Of a stretch of DNA of 64,000 nt, positions 10,767 to 21,050 are shown piece after piece (the first letter of the stretch is position 1; the number at the start of each line of letters is the position of its first letter). The notes under the pieces were generated by a model. It saw only the letters and a program-made list of their open reading frames with translations, was not told where the DNA came from and did no database searches. The translations under genes were made by a program, and so were the position numbers. Source of the DNA: Tieghemiomyces parasiticus (lineage: Eukaryota > Kickxellomycota > Dimargaritomycetes > Dimargaritales > Dimargaritaceae); the NCBI GenBank assembly GCA_027575765.1, contig JANBPT010000084.1, positions 16,324 to 80,323 on the forward strand, written 5' to 3'.

Positions 10767-11705
10767 ATGCGTTCCAGTCTTTTCCATTTCCTGGCCGGCG
10801 CCGCTCTCGTCACCGCTGTCACGGCCCACGAGTTCCTTACCAGCGTCTGCATCTACGGCAGTCCCCTGCCTGAGTGCGCGAAGTACGGTGCCCCGGATTA
10901 CGACTCGGCATCCCCCATCGCTTCCAAGGGCGCGGCCGTTCTCCCTCTATGCCGTCACCCCAAGGGATCGGGTCCCGTGGTGAACTACAAGGCCGGACAG
11001 CAGGTGTCCTGGGTCTTTAATGAGGGTGCCATCCACGAAGGCGGCCATTGCGAGATTAGTTTCTCGCTGGACGACAAGAATTTCATTTCTTTCCACACGG
11101 TTCTCACCAAGTGCTTTCTGGGTTCTAGCCCGCCGACCATTAACTTCCAGATTCCTCCCACGATGCCGTCCTTCGATAGCATCACCATCGCCTGGTCCTG
11201 GATTAATGCTTCGGGTAACCGTGAATTCTATCATAACTGTGCCACGGCTAGTATCGACGGCGTCGCTGGCGGCGTCATTACTGGGTACCCCATGGTGACT
11301 GCCAACTACCCGATCCCAGGAACCGAGTTCGTTCAAATTGGGGAGTTCGCGTACGGCGCCGACCCTCGTCTGGACCTCTACAACAACCGGACCCCGATCA
11401 CCTTGACGGCCAACGGGATCAGCGCCGGTGGGGCTGCCCCGGTCAACAACTCGACGATGAGCTCCATTCCGGCTCCGGCTGCCACCCCCACCGCTACCAT
11501 CTCGCCTGTGATCCCGGTTCCGGCCCCGGCCTCGACTTCCACTGGTTACTCCGTGTCCGCCCCTGTCGCCAGCTCCAGCGCGCCGGCCAACACCCCGGTC
11601 GGCAATGCCCCCGTCACTCCGGTTATCCCCACTACGACTTCGGCTCCCTCCACTCCGACCACCACCACCCCTGGTCGCAAGTGCAAGCCCCGATCCATGT
11701 CCTAG
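10767..11705 (+). CDS. Secreted LPMO-like copper protein with Ser/Thr/Pro-rich tail
   Basis: A 312-residue secreted protein. Residues 1-20 form a signal peptide ending in a VTA site, so cleavage exposes His21 as the first mature residue; this is the hallmark of lytic polysaccharide monooxygenases, where it forms half of the copper 'histidine brace'. A second His is available in GAIHEGGHC (H90 or H94), and Tyr155 in NREFYHNCA is a plausible axial ligand. The globular domain reaches about residue 210. The last ~90 residues are a Ser/Thr/Pro/Ala-rich linker, likely O-glycosylated, ending in a basic KCKPRS stretch without a recognisable binding domain or GPI signal. It resembles chitin-active or AA11-like fungal families, but substrate and AA class are not assignable by eye. 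The stop is TAG; the gene faces eIF5A. Confidence 0.75.
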   Translation: MRSSLFHFLAGAALVTAVTAHEFLTSVCIYGSPLPECAKYGAPDYDSASPIASKGAAVLPLCRHPKGSGPVVNYKAGQQVSWVFNEGAIHEGGHCEISFSLDDKNFISFHTVLTKCFLGSSPPTINFQIPPTMPSFDSITIAWSWINASGNREFYHNCATASIDGVAGGVITGYPMVTANYPIPGTEFVQIGEFAYGADPRLDLYNNRTPITLTANGISAGGAAPVNNSTMSSIPAPAATPTATISPVIPVPAPASTSTGYSVSAPVASSSAPANTPVGNAPVTPVIPTTTSAPSTPTTTTPGRKCKPRSMS

Positions 11706-12562
11706 GCCGTAGCTTGGTCTCCTAGGTGGAGCTCTGTCCTCCTATTTTACAACTACCACTGCTATTCGAACTCATGATTATTTCCTATTTATTTCTTTCA
11801 CCATTGCCTTTATTCTTACTTGATTGGTCATCCCCTTGTACGTCCTAGATAAACCAGAGTTCTGGTTTCCGAAGGCTATATGGGCAACCGCAAGTTGTTT
11901 TCCTAGTAAGGCATTTTCAGCCGCCAACTCAAAGCTTCTCGTGGGTTGTTCTCCGCCCTACGGCCAAGCTCCCTGATCGCCACATTGAACTTTCCTTGAC
12001 TGTCAGTTGGTGTCTACTCTATTCAATGATCAGTTGCACGTTACCTCTTTGGTTCACTTCTCCTATAAGTCTTGCATAATAAAACTGATGCTCACTACTT
12101 TTCGACTCCACAAACTGATGATGTAGAAAAAGGCAGATTCGTTATGAACGCTTCCTTATTAATTGCAAGCAGCAGTGCGTCGAGGGTGGTCCGGGATGCC
12201 GATTCGTTTGCACGACAGCTTCAGGGCCCCGGGTTGTGTAAAGGGATAGGGAAGGTGATACATGCTTCATCACAATAGACAAGTGTGTTACCAAAGCCCA
12301 TATCTGTTACATCCGCTTGCCTCCTCTTCATTAAACCTGAACGGTATTACACATGACCAACGTCGGTACTCAAGACTTTTAATCATCTCTGACATAAACT
12401 TCACGACGTCCGATTCGCAGGCAACGTGCGAAAGAAGGGTCAATGAGTAAAAAACAACAGTACGCAGCCAGTAGATGGCCAGGAAAGGAGTCCACCAGTT
12501 CCGGAACGAAGGTAGGCCTAAGGGGATACTGTGAATTGGAAAGATATCCGTCGCGGGATGCC
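11706..12562. other. Convergent spacer, LPMO-like gene to eIF5A
   Basis: This holds the 3' UTRs of both genes, with an AATAAA at 12078-12083. The small open frames (12072-12278, 12262-12450) have no family signature. Confidence 0.55.
12078..12083 (+). promoter_or_regulatory. Candidate polyadenylation signal AATAAA
   Basis: A perfect AATAAA lies 373 bases after the LPMO-like stop codon, on the coding strand. A 3' UTR of ~390 bases is plausible but unproved. Confidence 0.35.
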
Positions 12563-13036
12563 TTATTGGGGGGCATCCTTCCAGGAGATAGCAGCCTCCT
12601 CGCCCATGGCGGTCAGGACAGTGATCGCAATGTCCTTACCGGCTTCGAACTCCTTCTTGATGGCGTCACCGAGCTCGTTCTCGGGCAGCTTAATGTCGTC
12701 CTTGGGGAGACCGTCGCCGTCCATGAGGGCCAAAAAGCCATTATCAATGTCGATCAGGCTGTACTCGGCACGCTTGATGTGGGGCACATCCATGTTGTGG
12801 GTAGAGGGAGACATATCTTCGTACTTCCTGCCGGTGAAGATATCGGTGGCAACCATGTTGACCTTGGCGTGACCGTGCTTGCCAGTCTTAGAGGTGGACA
12901 TGTCGACGATCTTGCAGGGACGACCCTTGATCACCACGTGACCGTTCTTGCGCAGAGCCGAGCATTGCAGGGGGTAGGTCAAAGAGCCAGCCGAAGTGGT
13001 CTGCGCGAATTCCTGCTCGTGGTCGGAGTCAGTCAT
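12563..13036 (-). CDS. eIF5A: Translation initiation factor eIF5A (hypusine-containing)
   Basis: This 157-residue protein binds the ribosome E site and relieves stalling at proline-rich and other difficult peptide bonds. The hypusination loop [11 protein letters not shown] is intact, with K53 as the lysine converted to hypusine by deoxyhypusine synthase and hydroxylase. The N-terminal SH3-like and C-terminal OB domains are full length. The start is the ATG at 13036, which gives the usual short acidic N-terminus [10 protein letters not shown]; the frame stays open further upstream to 13144, but no upstream ATG is present. The CDS has no intron. A GTAAGC donor-like site on the minus strand near 13376 could mark a 5'-UTR intron, which is speculation. 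Confidence 0.97.
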   Translation of the reverse strand: MTDSDHEQEFAQTTSAGSLTYPLQCSALRKNGHVVIKGRPCKIVDMSTSKTGKHGHAKVNMVATDIFTGRKYEDMSPSTHNMDVPHIKRAEYSLIDIDNGFLALMDGDGLPKDDIKLPENELGDAIKKEFEAGKDIAITVLTAMGEEAAISWKDAPQ

Positions 13037-14746
13037 GATGAAGGTGGGTAGTCGTGAGGGTGAGGGGAGGGGAGCAAGATGTCTGCTTCGCGAAGGAGTG
13101 GGGGGACATGAGAGGGGCAGGAAGATATGTTTGTTAGAGTTCACGATCAGTATAATATTGACGTGTGGGCGAGATGGTCAACCCGCAGGTGGCTATGGGA
13201 TCAGGGCAGGCATCCGTGAGTGGGTGCACGACATCCTGACTCGCAATGAATCTGGAGCCTAAAGATCCAAACACCCCATATAAACATCGTCTAGCATATG
13301 GGACATCAGCACTGGAGAAGGTAGGGCGGCTGGAAAAATGCCCGCCAAGACGGCCCGAATTAGGCTTGAGTGCTTACCTTTATGACCACGAACAGATGAG
13401 GCGGAGTAGAGGAAGCGAAGGCTGAAACCGGACCGGAATGTTACGATCACAACAAGGCAACGATTACAAGAACAACAAAAAGCAGAATGTGGAGGAGGAG
13501 GAGCGGGTTCGGGGTTGGGCACGTTGGGGGTCTTTGATACCTGATGGCTGATTTTAAGATGCCCCGCCTATATCGCGCCCTTCCCGCCTTTACTCTTTTT
13601 TTTTTTCTCATCGGCAAACCTGGCCCCAGGTGCTTGTGGGAAAAGCTGGATGGGTGGATATTTTTTTCCACACCAATGGTGAGCCGACCCTGGCGGTTGA
13701 GGAACCTGCGCTTCACCGTTAGCCGAATACCGTCCTCACTCCTCACCCATCTCTACCAAGCCATGTCCGTGGGGCGCTGTCCTCCCCAAGCCCCCACCTT
13801 AACGTATTTCCTGTGGGGTTATGGTTATTTGCATCTCCATCCCTCAGCTGCCAGATGTGCGACCAGCGTGGGTGGAGTAGATGCGGGAAAAAAAAACGAA
13901 TGGGAGATTGGGAAGGGGCGGCATATTATTGGCGGGCGGCAGAGCTTTGGATCCGTCCATCTACCCCTCCACACCCACCACCATCCTCGTCATTCACTCC
14001 GTGTTTCGACGTACCGTACCGTCATGATTGGCTGATGTAGCTCCCATGGCCCAGCCTGGCAACACTGTCTTGCATTTGCCGTTGGATCTCGCATTTGGCA
14101 ATCTTCCCCAACGGTAGGTTCGACAGTCTGGTATCTGTGCTGGGTTCCGGGCCAAGTAGGCGAATGGCTGCCATCGGAGTAGGGACCGGGTACAGTGGAG
14201 ACGCCGCCGCGGACACTACTTTACATTGCGGTGCGGCGTCCTGACGTGCGAATGACTCGGCATGACTTGCCAGGAGGCGCTAACGCTGTGTAGGAAGTCT
14301 AACCAAATGGGCTATGAATCTAATATGAGTCTGGTTATGTGCCTTGAAAAAAAAAATCGTCAAAATCACGGCTGCCAATTACTGGCGTTGGGAATAGTCA
14401 CGTGACATGTTAACATGAAACGCCTCCACGAGGACTTACTGCAGCCTTCGGGAAACCAGCACTCCCCCTTCAATAAGGTTGGGCTAGGAGATGTGGCTCG
14501 GCTCGGCCCTGGCTGCCGAGCCGAACCGGCGATCGTAATAGCGTCGGTATCTGCGCTAGTTGATCTGACACCCTAGTGGCTACAAACTGAACGCCTAAGT
14601 AATCAGTGGAGTTGTGGATTTTAGTAGGCTTAATCAAGGTAGGCGGGGTGAATTGTTTTAGGCTGAGCTTTATTGAAGACGGGTTCACCTAGGGAGGGCC
14701 GACGCGCTCAAACAGTTGCAAGTTGTGGGGCTGGAAAGCAAGCGAT

Positions 14747-14756
14747 GGGGGGGGGG
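14747..14756. repeat. G10 homopolymer
   Basis: Ten consecutive G residues in a spacer, similar to the other runs in this window. Confidence 0.8.
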
Positions 14757-16326
14757 AGGCACGGAACACCGCGAAAACAAGGTAAAGGGAAATTATAAAA
14801 CGAATGAATGCTGAAGAGATATTGGTCGGGGACGTCCCTGGCTCCTTTTTCTATATCCCCTGGTGTTGGTCGTCGCCTATCGAGATCTAGTTGACCTGGT
14901 AGTTGGTAGAGCTCAACGGTTGGGGTCAGGGGTTGATATGAAGGCCATGAGTCATGGTGGCCCACCTCATACATACCTCCGCCACAGAATAATAGGGAGT
15001 GTGGGCTAGAGGAAGTGAAATTCCTACATCGAAAGTTCCTAGTTGTCAACTGGCGACATAGCATCACCTACCTTAAGTAGGCCAATCCGCCCTGCGAAAC
15101 CCTAAGCTAGGATATGCTGGGAGAAGGTATGAACTGACCTGTAGGGTTCCGGGTCAACGTAAGGTGGGTTGTCAGCTGACTGGCTTGCAAAAGCGAGCAA
15201 GAGCAATTAGACGAATATTGTCAAGAGACGGGCAATGACAACTGAACATCCAGTGGACGTCAATCTAGGAACCCCAGGTCGGCAACAGAAGAGTTGTAGA
15301 TAGGTTGTTATTGGATTGCTAGTGTCTTAATGATTGCAGCTATAGCTAGTGACAGGGGGTGACTGGGTAATATAGGGCTGATACCGGAGTGATCACCTTC
15401 TATTATTGCCATGCCGGCTGAAATTTAATTGACGGGCGGCCGAGCATTTTTCAGCCGACTACCTTGCCAGTTAAACTTTTCTAGCTGGGGGGTTCCCTTC
15501 GCTTTGCGACCTCTTTCCCTTCACCAAATTGTATACTGCGGTTCCCAATGTCTCCCAGATTTCCATAATTTTCGGCGTAGAGGCAATAAAATAGACACAC
15601 AGGAAATGATTCGTTAACAGATCTAGGGCTGGTTAAATGCCTTTCCCAGCCAACCCTGAAAACCTGAAGCGTGCTATGCCCTGCAATCCGCCCCCAGCTG
15701 TGCGTTGTTCAGCACTGCATGTAATATCCGGCCCCTTCTTGGTTACATTAGCCATCTGTGTAAGATGATGTTTTTTTAATGCATTGGGAAGCTTCCTGGG
15801 ACATTATGTATCAAGCAAGTGCCTCGTGTTCAACATATCCGACTTTATTTATCATTCTCGTGTGGGTGCCATTACGTACCCTCGCACTTTCTCCCTGCTC
15901 CCATATTTTCCGCTGCCTAAGCACCTACCTATGCGCCCAGCAACCTTCTTTTTACACCATTCTGAATTTTTGCTTTTCCACTTATAAGTCCTCTTGTTTC
16001 ATTCAATTATGGATCCATAGGAACGCGTAAGATAGAAGTTGTGGGGAGGGAGGATGATTCTAGCGCTGGTCGACTCTAACCAGCTTACATTTGGCGACCA
16101 TGGTCTCTTCGGGGCGTCGTTAACCTGTGATGGCTGGCGGCTAATAGCTTATCGGTTCAATGCCGTCCTGAGCTTCGGACATGCTACCTTCGGTGGAGTG
16201 TTATATGCTCGCGGTGGCCCAGGCCGCTTTTCCCGACCGTAAATGTTTATCAGCTGCCACGGCTTTCATGATTAATGCGACCTGGCCCCTCATTACGTAT
16301 ACAACTCATGACTGATTTCCGTGGGG

Positions 16327-16350
16327 AATATTTTTTTTTAAAAAATATTT
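16327..16350. repeat. A/T inverted repeat just downstream of VPS25
   Basis: AATATTTTTTTTT is followed directly by AAAAAATATTT, forming a near-perfect A/T palindrome 59 bases beyond the VPS25 stop codon. It may be part of the 3'-end processing region of that gene; function is inferred only from position. Confidence 0.5.
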
Positions 16351-16408
16351 GATCGATTGGTTTCCAGTCAGTTCTCCAGCTGACGACGGTCGGCTGGGTC
16401 ACCGGCAC

Positions 16409-17623
16409 TTAAAAGAACTTAACTCCAGGGTTGCCGGGGCTGGCGTCGCTCTCGAACAGCTGGGCCTTGCCACGCACCACGAGGACGTCCAAGGCATTGC
16501 GCAGGACCTGGTAGTCAATGTCGTAGAAGGCTATTGAGGTCGTCAGGAAACAGTGGTGGTGGCAGTGAGTTCGACAGAACCAGGGTGAGTCGTGCTCGTA
16601 GGTATTATAGGCAGTCAATTGACCCGAAGGCATGCTGGGACGTTGGCAGCCTAGTCGATCTGCTGGCTATACCTACCGGTGCCCTTAGTGGCGTCATCGT
16701 GTGCCAGTTCGTAGAGGGTATAGACTGAATTGCTCAGACCGTTATCTTGAACCTGGTTGTGGCGATTAATCAAGTATCCGGTGAGAGGGTAAGGGTCAGT
16801 ACAGGGAGTCCAGTTCAAACGTTTCGGGCCAACTACGCCCCTGGGCGAGGTGAAGGCGTAATTATTGCACAAAAGACTGGCCTACACAAAACGTACCCAG
16901 TCATAGATGAGTTGGGCCCACTCTTCAGGTTTGTGCCAGTAGACCAGGCACTGGATCGGGGCGCTTCGCTTATCGTCCGTCTCCCACGTGGCCTGCTTCT
17001 GATCTACCATATACTGAATCACCTCCCGGATGGTCTCGGGGGTCAACCGCCCTGGCCAACGTAAGCGGGTAATGTTGGTCAAATAGGGAGGTAAAGGTGA
17101 TGTCAGGGAAGAGTTAGCTGCTGTTGTGGCCAACCGGCCTCCCCCAACCCTTCGCGTCCACTGGTTTGCCGGGAAGTGTGCTGTTCCACCATCGTAGTTT
17201 CAAGTTGGTGATACTTACGGTTGATTGTCCTGTTGTAAAAAAGGTCCTCCTTGGCGGTGTCGCCTAGGTTGAGGCGGAACCGATGGTGGTGTTGACAGTA
17301 ACTGAGTATGAGGGAACTCCATTGCCGTACCTGGTCCTGCCAGGTCGATTGAGTGGGTTGTCGCCTGGACAAATGAGATAATGACGGGGTCAGAGGCGTA
17401 CGAACATAGTAAGGGGGGGGCGGTGGCTGAGTGAACGACGTCAGGCGTACCGGTACGAGATATAAAGACCTCGACCGAAAGGTAATCGGTGCACCCTTCA
17501 TCCCCTCTGCAGGATTTTTGGGCAGCAGAGCCTGGTACCTTTCCCATAAACTTACGTGTAGAACGGCGGAAAGTCGTAGACAGGAGGGAATGTAAACGGC
17601 GCAGCGGGGTCATTGGATGCCAT
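16409..17623 (-). CDS. VPS25: ESCRT-II subunit VPS25 (5 exons)
   Basis: ESCRT-II subunit that links ESCRT-I to ESCRT-III (Vps20) during sorting of ubiquitinated cargo into multivesicular endosomes. No single open frame shows it; five exons join in phase: 17623-17556, 17364-17219, 17051-16897, 16752-16677, 16530-16409 (donors GTAAGT, GTAAGT, GTACGT, GTAGGT; acceptors all AG). The product is 188 residues (the human protein has 176). Diagnostic stretches are the N-terminal PPFYT motif, WSSLILSYCQHH, the helix CLVYWHKPEEWAQLIYDW, NSVYTLYEL and the C-terminal end GVKFF. It is two winged-helix domains. The second winged helix starts near the exon 3/4 junction. Introns are 191, 167, 144 and 146 nt. 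A 594 bp region separates it from the divergent PHS1 gene. Confidence 0.93.
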
Positions 17624-18217
17624 GGCGGACCGCAGACCGTCGGAGGGCGAGGACCGGTGTAAACGAGGGCGATGGCGGGGTCTTCGGGGGGGGATGGTAC
17701 TGTTAGAAGAATGCGAGTTCCATGGAGGGTGTAGGGATGGAATGGCGGTCGGGATGGGGTCAGGCGGAATTCCTACGTTCAGCCTGCTAGAGAAGGTTTC
17801 TAGGTGGTGGCCTAGGGTGGTCAATAGGCGGTAGCCGTGAGCCTCCCCTGCATACAGCCGGAGGGCCTTGGTCAATACGCCACGTCCCTGCTGTGGTGTT
17901 AAAGTCCCCAGCTGGGCTCTGTCGCTGCCGCCGCTAGCCTATTAGTTTCAAGGAAGGGAAGCGAACGCCGCAACGGTCCGGTGTCTTCAATCACTTTCCC
18001 ACGCAATGCACCGATGGTAGCCGGCCCTCGTCTCATTCTGGAGTTGTCTTGGCCAATCCCCCCCCCCAACCCCGCCAACCGAGAACACCTTGTGCATTCT
18101 TCAGAGCTCGACGCATCGCTTGTCTGATTCATTTTGCCCTTCACCGCTACTTTCTCGGCGCCACCTCTTCCCTCACGTGCACATCGACACCCTCTCCCCA
18201 TCTTGCTCCCCTATAAC
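17624..18217. promoter_or_regulatory. Bidirectional promoter region, VPS25/PHS1
   Basis: These 594 bases separate the start codons of two divergent genes and must hold both promoters. There is a G7 run near 17688 and a C9 run near 18060. No canonical TATA box is evident. This is the shortest divergent spacer in the window. Confidence 0.5.
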
Positions 18218-19129
18218 ATGGCCAAGTCGACGTCCTCGTCGGGTCCGGTTACCGCCTACCTTGTGGCGTACAACCTAGCGTCCATGGCCAGCTGGGCCTG
18301 GATCCTCTACCGTACCGCCCTGGTTTTCCTGCAGACTGGCGACCACACCCAGGTTTACACCCAGGTCGGGTGGCCACTCACTGTCGTCCAGACCTTTATG
18401 CTGCTGGATGTAGTGCACTCCGCCTTAGGTCTGGTGCGCTCGCCTGTGCTAACCAACCTCGTACAGGTGGCCTCGCGTGTCATTATCGTGTGGGAGCCGT
18501 TGCAGTGGTTCAAGACCCCCGAGGCCACCACCAGCTGGTTCCTCACCATCATGATCTGTGCGTGGGGCATCACCGAGGTTGTCCGCTACGGCTACTACGC
18601 TGCCAGCCTCCTCGGCTTCCAACCCCGCCTGCTCACCTGGGCCCGCTATACCTTCTTTTACGCGCTTTACCCGCTCGGCGCCTCCAGCGAGGCCGCGATC
18701 ATTTACTACAGCCTCGACGCCGCCCGTGATATCAGCTCCATCCTCTACGGTATCGCCGTAGTTGAGATCCTCCTGTACTTTCCCCGTAAGTCGCCGCCCA
18801 CCTTGAAACCTGGGTATACTCCATCGCTTTCGACCTCAATTGTAAAGTCGCCATTAATTATCTCGTGATTGGGTCGACGAGCCACGTCGCCTCCTCCACC
18901 TTTACCGCACATGAAGGGGGGGGTTATTTTTAGCCATGACTAACACCTCTCTATCGTACGTATTTTGTGCCTACCAACGTACCCTCTATCACTACCGCAT
19001 GTCCTACCACCACCAGTCTTCCCTCAAATGTACCTCCACATGATTAAGCAGCGTAGAAAGGTTCTGGGCGGCTCGAAACCTGTCAAGCGCACCCGCGCGC
19101 ATTCGACTCCGATCAAGAAGAAAATCTAA
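18218..19129 (+). CDS. PHS1: Very-long-chain 3-hydroxyacyl-CoA dehydratase (2 exons)
   Basis: An ER membrane enzyme that removes water from 3-hydroxyacyl-CoA in the third step of very-long-chain fatty-acid elongation, feeding ceramide synthesis. Exons are 18218-18785 and 19017-19129, with a 231-nt intron (donor GTAAGT, acceptor CAG, and a CTAAC branch-like site near 18938). The joined protein has 226 residues with about six membrane segments. The catalytic pair is present as Y151 and E158 in YALYPLGASSE, with the same spacing as yeast Y149/E156. Exon 2 restores the conserved FPQMYLHMIKQRRKVLG tail. The protein ends in KKKI, a textbook dilysine ER-retrieval signal. The ATG at 18218 is used; the open frame continues upstream only through non-ATG codons. 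Confidence 0.95.
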
Positions 19130-19461
19130 AACCTGGCTGGAGATGTCTGTAGGTCGAACAAGACTAGATCCCTACTGCGGGTGCGCGCCGTCCACTAAAA
19201 GATATGTGGTCGCCCCTAATGATTAGCACCAACACCATCCCTCTTACAAGGACGCTCCGCGTTGCCCCATGTCCTCCGCTCACGCGTAGTAATTAAATGC
19301 ATAATGGTTAGAGTATTGAGTTGTCATAAGGCCGAAGTTTATTTTTTTATGTCGGGCAAACCCGGCCGTCGTCCAATCCCAAACGAACTTCGAAAGAACA
19401 GCCCCACACCTGGATACGTCGCCAAAGTAAGCATCCGCATGAGAGAACAGGCACACCTTAA
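19130..19461. other. Convergent spacer PHS1/HGD
   Basis: 332 bases containing the two 3' UTRs. I see nothing else; the open frame at 19262-19465 has no recognisable content. Confidence 0.55.
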
Positions 19462-21050
19462 TTAGTTTCGGGCGACTCGCGCGTCGCGATTTGCCGGGTC
19501 AAAGGCACGTGGAATAGTCAGCCAAGCCTTGTAGTATTCGTGGTCGAGTTTTTCGCTACCCTCCAGTGCCCACCGGGTAACCTTAAGCATCATACTGGTC
19601 TCGAACATGAACGCTTGGGTGCCATCAGCAACGCGACCAGGCTGCAGTTCTCGGGTGGAGGCGGTAGTCACGGTGTGGACGTCGGGTCCGTGCGGAGTCA
19701 TCAGGCTGTGCAGACTAGCCCCGCCAGGCAGGAAGCCGCCGCGTTTGGCCTCGTACTCGCCACGGATCAGGCCCATAAACTCCGACATGGCATTGCGGTG
19801 GAAGTAAGGTGGGCGGAAGGTGTTGTGCTGTACCTCGAAGCGCGGCGGGAAAATGACAAAGTCGGCCAGGGCCGTGCCAGGGAACGCTGAACGAACGGTG
19901 AGTACCGTAAACACGGACGGATCAATGTGGTCAAACGTGACGGAATTGACGGCACAAAAGTTGGCCAAGTCGTAGCGGTAAGGTGTGTAGTTGCCGTGCC
20001 ACGCCACCACATCGAAGGGGACATGGTCCTGCCGGGCGGTGAAGAAGGTCCCGTGAAACTTGGTCACGATCTGATAGGGCTCGTCACGGTCCTCGTAGGC
20101 AGCCACGGGCGCTTGAAAGTCGCGTGGGTTTGCCAGGCCGTTGGCACCGATAGGGCCCAGGTCGGGTAGCTGGAAATGGCCGTCAAACACCTCTAGGACA
20201 TAGCCGCGCGAAGGTCCGTCGGGCACCTCCACACGGAACCGGATCCCGCGAGGCACCACAGCGATGTGGTTGGGTTGGACCTCCATCCAGCCCAGTTCGG
20301 TCTGGATAATCAAGGTACCCTGCTGGGGGACTGCGGGTCAAAACGCAAGGCAGGGTGGGGTAGGGCAAGAAGAGTAGAGCCAGGTTAATATGGTCTCCAG
20401 GTGGTAGCGTCATGCAAGAGACCGGAGCCTCAAGTGTCGGCGGGGAGGTGCGGAGTTCATTCGAGGGACACTATCCGGATGGACCTACCAATGAGCCAGT
20501 CACCGTCCGAGCTATAGAAAGCGCGGCGCACCATGGGGCGATTGCAAGTGTAGACGTAGACGGCCAGGCCCTGCCGACTACCCGGGTCGCCTGCCCCGGC
20601 GACGGTGTGCAGACCTTCCACAAAATCACACGGGTCGGTTTCCGAGTCGGGCAGATCGAACGGTTTCCAGCGTAGCTGGGCCGGGGTGATTAACGCCGCA
20701 TTGGGGTCAGATGGGGCTGGGGGGTCCACAAAGCTCGGACAAACGTGGCGGCCCAGAGCGGACTCCGCCGTGGCCTGCGTAGCCGTAGCACTTGTTGGTT
20801 GGAATGGATGGTGGACCACGGAGGGACGGATGCGATACAGCCAGGTACGACGGTTCTCGTGGCGCGGGGCGGTGAAGGCTGTACCTGAGAGTTGTTCGGC
20901 ATATAGACCAAACGGACACACTTGGGGGGTATTTTGGCCAACCGGCAGGGCCCCCGCCAGGGCCTCGGAGCAGAAGTGGTTGCCGAATCCCTGTTGGTAT
21001 TGGAAGCTGGCGGGGTCGGTGGGGGCAGTATCGGTGACGGGCAGGGCCAT
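19462..21050 (-). CDS. HGD: Homogentisate 1,2-dioxygenase (2 exons)
   Basis: A non-haem Fe(II) dioxygenase that opens the homogentisate ring to maleylacetoacetate in Phe/Tyr catabolism. Exons are 21050-20489 and 20330-19462, joined in phase across a 158-nt intron (donor GTAGGT, acceptor CAG); the junction restores [15 protein letters not shown]. The product is 476 residues, slightly longer than the ~445 of the human enzyme. The iron ligands are intact: H365 and E371 in FHRNAMSE and H401 in TPHGPD, with exactly the family spacing (6 and 30). [14 protein letters not shown] and AWHGNYTPY are further signatures. The start is the ATG at 21050 (MALPVTD...). The frame stays open upstream to 21188, but without homology. 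Cytosolic location is expected. Confidence 0.96.

Larger units (their letters stand above)
13037..16408. other. 3.4 kb spacer between tandem eIF5A and VPS25
   Basis: The segment contains the eIF5A promoter (pyrimidine-rich on the minus strand) and the VPS25 3' end. Visible features are a T-run (~13596), a G10 run (14747-14756) and an A/T inverted repeat at 16327-16350. Open frames such as 13447-13746 and 14708-15067 (both minus) lack motifs. No RNA gene was recognised. Confidence 0.5.

Noticed and set aside
12443..13051. 202-codon open frame opposite eIF5A
   Set aside because: Antisense shadow of the conserved eIF5A coding sequence.
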